A stretch of DNA of 9,875 nucleotides from contig CALDGV010000325.1 of the NCBI GenBank assembly GCA_937941745.1, positions 1 through 9,875 on the forward strand, given 5' to 3'. The notes beneath the pieces were generated by a model that ran no database searches, was not told the DNA's origin, and saw nothing but the letters and a program-made list of their open reading frames with translations. Made by a program: the position numbers and the translations under genes. How positions within the stretch are numbered: position 1 is the first letter of the stretch; the number at the start of each line of letters is the position of its first letter. This stretch comes from an uncultured Prosthecobacter sp. (GTDB lineage Bacteria > Verrucomicrobiota > Verrucomicrobiia > Verrucomicrobiales > Verrucomicrobiaceae). Shown here one piece after another: positions 6,092 to 9,875 of the stretch.

Positions 6092-6172
6092 ATGAAGCGC
6101 TGCTTTTTGGATGGCTCCAACCCAGGGCGGGGGGTTAACGCTGTCCGCGTCCGCCCTCGCAACGCCCTATGA
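6092..6172 (+). CDS. candidate leader peptide upstream of the 864-aa gene
   Basis: This is a 26-codon ORF beginning ATG-AAG-CGC-TGC (MKRCFLDGSNPGRG...) and ending in CTA-TGA. The terminal TGA overlaps the ATG of the 864-aa gene as ATGA. It is preceded by GGGGAAGGGGA (6076-6086), one of the better ribosome-binding sequences in the window, at a suitable distance. The large gene has no Shine-Dalgarno of its own, so translation could reach it by termination-reinitiation. The peptide is basic (five Arg, one Lys) and resembles no family I know. It may be a real coupling ORF or chance; the overlap and ribosome site are directly visible, the function is inference. Confidence 0.35.
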   Translation: MKRCFLDGSNPGRGVNAVRVRPRNAL

Positions 6173-8763
6173 AAACCTCCTCCTTTTTTCTCATGATGCT
6201 GGCTGTGGTGCTGGCTCCGCAGGCCGCCCGTGCGCAGGTCATCAATGACGGCGTCAGCAACACCCTGCTGCTGACCGAGCGCGAGGGCAGCTACCTGGGG
6301 CAGGGGGGCAGCCGGGCGACGGCAGAGCCCGGTGAAACCTCCGTGGGCGGCCTGCCGGCGAGTGACACGGTGTGGTACCGCTATGTGGCCCCGGCCAACG
6401 GGCGCTACGTGGTGGACTTTGATGATCAGCAGGGCCTGCGTGCCGAGCTGCGCTATCCAGGCAATCCGGCGACGACGATCCCGCTCCAGACAGTCGCGGA
6501 CGGCACCTCGAACACGGTGGCGTTTGATCATGAGCGGCTGTCGGTCAACCTGGACCGGGGGCAGCAGGTGTACCTTGTGGTGGATGCATCGCAGCCCTTC
6601 AGCTTTTCCTGGCGCTTTTCAGAGGTGGTGAACAATCACTGGCAGGATGCGGAGACCCTGACGGGTGACAGCGGCACCGTGGTGCGCAGCAATCGTCGGG
6701 CACGGCAGACCCTGCGGCAGCGGGTGCTGGGCGTCGGCCATCCGGCGGTGTGGTTTGAATGGACGGCACCGAGCACGGGCGACTACTACCTGGACCTCGT
6801 GGGCTCCCGGCAGTGGGATGCCAGCAGCTACGATGACTTTGGCCTCTATGTTTACAGCTCGGTAAATGGCGAGCCTGTCAATCTGGTGGGCAGCGGCTAT
6901 GGCAGCTCGCTGGACAACTCCACGCGCGTCCTCCTGCCGGCCACGCAGGGCCACAGCTACTACATTGCCTGCACCAGCGGTCCCGTGGCTCCCGACAGCC
7001 AGCTCTGGCTTTCCTGGTATCCGGCAGGCAGCCCGGGCGTGCTGGCCTGGGCACAGGAAGAGCACCGAATTTCCGAGGCGGATGGCTCGGTGAGCTGCCG
7101 CTTTTTCAAGCTGCGTGGCAATGCCGATGGCAGTGTGCGGTTCATCAGCGAAACGCTGGACAATGGGCTGAGCCCAGCCACGGCAGGAGTGGACTACAGT
7201 ATTCCAGGTGATGCCGTGCTGCTGCCTCCAGGGGTTCGCTCAGGCGTGACGGTGATGCCGATCCTGCCTGATGCAGGCGGGGAGCCGGTGGAGGCATTCC
7301 GTGTCGGCTTCACCGATGCCACGGGCGGCCTGGGCATCGCAGATGGCACGTCCAACACCGTGCTGATCGGAGAACAGGTGGATCGCGCTGAATGCACGCT
7401 GACCTGGCGTGAGGTGCGGGTGAAGGAAGGCCAGACCGCCTATGTGGAAATCCGCCGCCAGAGCGCCAGTGACCGTCAGGTGGCCGTGGGCTGGCGAGTG
7501 AACTCCGGCACCTGTCAGGCGGGGGTGGACATGCCTGCGCTGTCAGGCACGGCCTACCTTTCCCCCGGGCAGCTCAGCACGAGCATCGCCATCCCGGTGT
7601 ATCCAGACCAGGCTTTTGAAGGGCCGGAGTACTTCAATGTGAACCTCACGGACAACCCGCAGCTCGGTTCCATCACGGATGGCAGCAGCCTGACGGTCAT
7701 CACTGTGGAGGATGACGATTTTTTTGTCCCGCAGCCTGGAGGCTACTGCGGCCTGCTCGACACGCAGGGCTGGGGTGCGCTGGTGAAGTGCACGGTGAAT
7801 GGCCTCGGCGGTGCCAGTGGCACGGTGGATTACATGGGTGCCACCTACCGCTTCAGCGGTGTTTTCGATGCCAGCGGCCAGCTTGTGGCCCATTTTGCAC
7901 GCAACGGACGTCCGTCCATCGGCCTGAGGCTTCAGTTCGCGGAGGGCTGGTCCCGCTGCCGCGCCTCCCTGCGCGATCCGGAGGGTGACTGGGCGGATGG
8001 CTATGTCCGCCGCCTGCCCTATGACGGCAAGAAGACCCTCGCCCCGCAGGTGGGTAGCTACACGATCTTCTGCCAGGGCATGGGTGGTGGTTCGGTGCAG
8101 GTGCCGGCAGTGATGACCAGTGTGGTCACTGGCGATGGCAGCGTGCGCTTTGTGGGCCGCACCGCCGATGAGCAGACGATGACCTTCTCCAGCCGCATCG
8201 GCCAGTCGGATCAAGAAGGCTCGGTGGATGGCGAATGCGCCTTCATGCTGCCGTTGTACAACAAGCTGGGCAATTTCTACGGCACCTGCGATTTCGGCCT
8301 CGGGCCCCAGCATGCAGGCGGCCAGACACAGCTGGGCTGGCTGAAGCCCTGGCGTCCGCGCGATGCCCTCTACCCGGCGCTCCCTTTCCAGACCATCGCC
8401 TGCTGGGCGTTGCGCTACACCCCTCCCGCTGCCGGACAGAGGGTCACCAGCGAGTTCACGCAGACCCTGGGAGATGGCAGCGTGCGCTTCATCAATCCCG
8501 GTGGCGTGCTGGATGGCACCAGCAACACGCTGCTGATTTCCGAGGCTAACAAGGTCACCATCACGGAGCCCAACAACCCGCTGAAGTGCTCCATCACCAT
8601 GGATCCGAAGACAGGATGGTTCAGCGGCAAGCTGACACCGCCTGGAAGCACCAAGCAGATCGGATTCAACGGCGTCTTTCATCAAGGTGCCTATGGTTAC
8701 GGACGCGGCCTGATCCCCTTGGGCAGCCGGGCGGGTGGTGTGGAGATCCTGCCGGACTTTTGA
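6169..8763 (+). CDS. large secreted multidomain protein with Calx-beta domains and DUF1559-type motifs
   Basis: This is an 864-aa secreted protein. A Sec signal peptide (1-22, ending AARA) is probably cut before Gln23. Two PPC-like beta-sandwich segments follow (about 66-150, DTVWYRYVAPANGRYVVDF; about 190-285, AVWFEWTAPSTGDYYLDL), then two Calx-beta domains (about 290-405 and 409-518, the second ending VITVEDDD). Next come Gly/aromatic beta modules (GGYCGLL at 524-590, GSYTIFCQG from 629) and a C-terminal module (about 804-861, GWFSGKL, FNGVF, GYGRGLIPLGS) that I associate with verrucomicrobial surface proteins. It has 12 Cys in the mature part, so disulfides are possible, and no catalytic site, LPxTG, PEP-CTERM or C-terminal membrane segment was seen. 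Oddly it carries five DG-x-S-x-T-hydrophobic-E motifs (27, 111, 392, 504, 782) and three DGSVRF motifs (320, 656, 769) typical of DUF1559 pseudopilins. A surface or adhesion role is plausible; its partners are unknown. Confidence 0.9.
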   Translation: MKTSSFFLMMLAVVLAPQAARAQVINDGVSNTLLLTEREGSYLGQGGSRATAEPGETSVGGLPASDTVWYRYVAPANGRYVVDFDDQQGLRAELRYPGNPATTIPLQTVADGTSNTVAFDHERLSVNLDRGQQVYLVVDASQPFSFSWRFSEVVNNHWQDAETLTGDSGTVVRSNRRARQTLRQRVLGVGHPAVWFEWTAPSTGDYYLDLVGSRQWDASSYDDFGLYVYSSVNGEPVNLVGSGYGSSLDNSTRVLLPATQGHSYYIACTSGPVAPDSQLWLSWYPAGSPGVLAWAQEEHRISEADGSVSCRFFKLRGNADGSVRFISETLDNGLSPATAGVDYSIPGDAVLLPPGVRSGVTVMPILPDAGGEPVEAFRVGFTDATGGLGIADGTSNTVLIGEQVDRAECTLTWREVRVKEGQTAYVEIRRQSASDRQVAVGWRVNSGTCQAGVDMPALSGTAYLSPGQLSTSIAIPVYPDQAFEGPEYFNVNLTDNPQLGSITDGSSLTVITVEDDDFFVPQPGGYCGLLDTQGWGALVKCTVNGLGGASGTVDYMGATYRFSGVFDASGQLVAHFARNGRPSIGLRLQFAEGWSRCRASLRDPEGDWADGYVRRLPYDGKKTLAPQVGSYTIFCQGMGGGSVQVPAVMTSVVTGDGSVRFVGRTADEQTMTFSSRIGQSDQEGSVDGECAFMLPLYNKLGNFYGTCDFGLGPQHAGGQTQLGWLKPWRPRDALYPALPFQTIACWALRYTPPAAGQRVTSEFTQTLGDGSVRFINPGGVLDGTSNTLLISEANKVTITEPNNPLKCSITMDPKTGWFSGKLTPPGSTKQIGFNGVFHQGAYGYGRGLIPLGSRAGGVEILPDF

Positions 8764-8768
8764 GGCGT

Positions 8769-8820
8769 CTGCCTGCTTCAACGGCGAGTTCGGAAGAGTT
8801 TCGTTGGAGGGCAGCCTTTT
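8769..8820 (+). terminator. possible imperfect hairpin terminator after the 864-aa gene
   Basis: CTGCC (8769-8773) and TTCAACG (8777-8783) can pair with CGTTG (8802-8806) and GGCAG (8810-8814) as an imperfect two-part stem around an 18-base loop, followed by CCTTTT. It lies just after the stop codon and before a new promoter candidate, which fits a transcript end. The mismatches keep confidence low. Confidence 0.28.
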
Positions 8821-8859
8821 CGGTAAGAGGTCCTCTGCCAGCACGGCGCTCTTCTGCCA

Positions 8860-8888
8860 TTGACGGCCTAAGCAGCCTGAACTATCAG
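8860..8888 (+). promoter_or_regulatory. sigma-70-like promoter, probably giving a leaderless mRNA
   Basis: TTGACG (8860-8865, 5 of 6 consensus) and TATCAG (8883-8888, 4 of 6) are separated by exactly 17 bp. A start 7-8 bp after the -10 falls at 8895-8896, which is the A of the next ATG, and that ATG has no Shine-Dalgarno. It would drive the prepilin-like gene and probably the membrane EEP gene. Confidence 0.5.
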
Positions 8889-8895
8889 CGCGCCA

Positions 8896-9213
8896 ATGCA
8901 GGTGCCTGTTTCCTCCCGTTCCACCCCCTCCGGCCTCACGATTTTGGAGGCTCTCGGAGTCCTGGGCACATGCCTGATGCTTCTGATCGTGGTCGTGCCG
9001 GTGGTGCTGGTCCGCATGGGAGTTCTGGAAAAATCTGTGATCGAGGCTCCGCCCGTGGCCCCAATGGAGAAAACGGCCCCCATTCAGGCGGCACCGATCA
9101 ATCTGCCCAAAGTGCCTGATGCACCGAAGCTGCCGGAGCAGACTCCTGCGGAAAGTGGCGCTCAAAAGCCTGCTCCTGCGGCTGAGAATCCTGCTCCCGC
9201 CTCAAAACCCTGA
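8896..9213 (+). CDS. small prepilin-like membrane protein with proline-rich tail
   Basis: This is a 105-aa protein. Residues 1-13 (with Arg8 and ending PSG) are followed by one hydrophobic helix, LTILEALGVLGTCLMLLIVV (14-33), continuing to about Val39. If cut after Gly13, Glu18 is at +5 and Pro35 at +22, the positions of the conserved Glu and the helix-kinking Pro of type IV pilins. Nothing like a pilin head follows: residues 51-105 are Pro/Ala-rich (15 Pro in 55) and probably disordered. It could be a minor pseudopilin-like assembly factor, or simply a single-pass membrane protein with a charged residue in its helix. The start is ATG at 8896, at the predicted transcription start. The gene lies 32 bp upstream of the membrane EEP gene on the same strand, a probable operon, and follows the 864-aa secreted protein carrying pseudopilin-type motifs. 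Confidence 0.72.
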   Translation: MQVPVSSRSTPSGLTILEALGVLGTCLMLLIVVVPVVLVRMGVLEKSVIEAPPVAPMEKTAPIQAAPINLPKVPDAPKLPEQTPAESGAQKPAPAAENPAPASKP

Positions 9214-9245
9214 AGTCAGCCGGGCTGACCGCTCTTCCGAACCTC

Positions 9246-9875
9246 ATGGCAGAGTCCTCCGAGCCACCGCCGCACGATTCACCTCGTCGCCGAAAGCATC
9301 GGAAAATGTCGGCAGATGAAAAGCTGCTGCTGGAGCGCCTCGAAAAGGGCAAAGTGGCGCCTCCCGAGCCGGAGGAAGCCCCAGAGCCACGCCGGCAGGT
9401 CGTCCGGGAGGTTGAGTTTGAGGGCCGTGGCGAAGAAAAGCCGCGCTCCAGGGCCTCGGAGCCGACTTTCGCCGGCTGCCTGCACCTGCTGAAGTGGGTC
9501 ACGCGCCTCATCGTGTGGAGCGTGCTGCTGATCGGCGGCGGATTGATCGCGGCCATGCACCTCCTGGGGCAGTCGAATGTCACGGTGGCTGCGCTGATGT
9601 ATGCCCCGCCGCTGCCCTGGCTGGTGGCCCCGGCGCTGCTGCTGATCCCCGCACTGCTGTTTGACTGGAAGTCCGGCCTCGTGCTGCTGCTGAGCGTGCC
9701 TGCCTACCTCTACTGGCACACGGATTTCATCCCGCAGGGCCCTGGTTCGGAGGTGCGCCGCAGCATGCACACGGTGAAGGTGCTCACCTGGAACCGAGGC
9801 CAGGCCAAGAAGGCGTCGCTCAGCCAGCTGAAACGGGAGTTGCGCCCGGACCTGATCTTTCTTCAGGACGCCAAG
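9246..9875 (+). CDS. membrane-anchored endonuclease/exonuclease/phosphatase-family protein (partial, 3' cut by window)
   Basis: The reading frame is open from ATG 9246 to the window end (210 codons) with no stop. Residues 1-75 are hydrophilic, very rich in Arg, Lys, Glu and Pro (PRRRKHRK at 13-20). Three hydrophobic segments follow at about 84-107, 113-138 and 142-158. Then comes the opening of an EEP domain: HTVKVLTWNRG (175-185, Asn183 at the conserved Asn of the fold) and LKRELRPDLIFLQDAK (195-210). The usual metal-binding Glu of the LQE motif is Asp208. With three membrane spans and a cytoplasmic N-terminus, the catalytic domain would lie in the periplasm, the usual layout of such bacterial proteins. 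They hydrolyse phosphodiesters; the substrate (DNA, lipid or nucleotide) cannot be told from this part. ATG at 9306 (MSADEKLLLERL) is a possible later start. Confidence 0.82.
   Translation, partial: MAESSEPPPHDSPRRRKHRKMSADEKLLLERLEKGKVAPPEPEEAPEPRRQVVREVEFEGRGEEKPRSRASEPTFAGCLHLLKWVTRLIVWSVLLIGGGLIAAMHLLGQSNVTVAALMYAPPLPWLVAPALLLIPALLFDWKSGLVLLLSVPAYLYWHTDFIPQGPGSEVRRSMHTVKVLTWNRGQAKKASLSQLKRELRPDLIFLQDAK

Noticed and set aside
6499..6534. Tandem DNA repeat or phage-variation cassette in the 864-aa gene
   Set aside because: The DGTSNT copies are far apart, irregularly spaced and use different codons, so the repetition is at the protein level only.
7543..9165. A 540-codon leftward open frame antisense to the 864-aa gene
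   Set aside because: The rightward gene has a signal peptide and recognisable domains. The antisense product is His/Arg/Ala-rich without any domain.

Overview
The window looks like chromosomal DNA of a Verrucomicrobium, probably near Prosthecobacter or other Verrucomicrobiaceae. This is inferred from the gene families (NIPSNAP, DUF5069, a secreted Calx-beta protein with the Gly/aromatic C-terminal module I associate with this phylum) and from high GC over most of the window. Few starts have a good Shine-Dalgarno sequence. No tRNA, rRNA, CRISPR array, transposase or integrase was seen.

Layout. (1) 2-1549 (+): a dNTP triphosphohydrolase of the HD superfamily, clearly poorer in GC than everything after it (24/60 and 31/60 G+C in two lines counted, against 43/60 at 6661-6720). 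It is probably acquired DNA, and the composition changes at about 1550-1620. (2) 1750-2573 (+): a cupin and a SnoaL-like protein whose stop and start overlap as ATGA. (3) 2580-5119 (-): four leftward genes. In transcription order these are an unrecognised 151-aa protein, a 262-aa exported or anchored protein of unknown function 12 bp later, then after a 244-bp gap a secreted 3D-domain protein starting with TTG, and DUF5069. DUF5069 converges on the SnoaL-like gene with a 6-bp gap. (4) 5228-6007 (+): an exported NIPSNAP-family protein. (5) 6169-8763 (+): an 864-aa secreted multidomain protein. (6) 8896-9213 (+): a 105-aa protein with a prepilin-like N-terminus and a proline-rich tail. (7) 9246 to the window end (+): a membrane-anchored endonuclease/exonuclease/phosphatase-family protein, truncated by the window.

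The most unusual item is region 5-6. The 864-aa protein carries five copies of a DG(T/V/S)S-x-T-hydrophobic-E motif and three exact copies of DGSVRF. Both are hallmarks of the DUF1559 major-pseudopilin family of Planctomycetes and Verrucomicrobia, yet this protein has an ordinary signal peptide and Calx-beta/PPC-like domains. The next gene has a prepilin-type N-terminus (Gly at -1, Glu at +5, Pro at +22) and almost nothing else. A functional link between the two is speculative but testable.

Regulatory points worth attention: a 26-codon leader ORF with a good ribosome binding site ends in ATGA on the start of the 864-aa gene; two start codons (1750, 8896) sit where transcription would begin from a plausible promoter, suggesting leaderless mRNAs; and a cluster of inverted repeats lies in the gap before the 3D gene.
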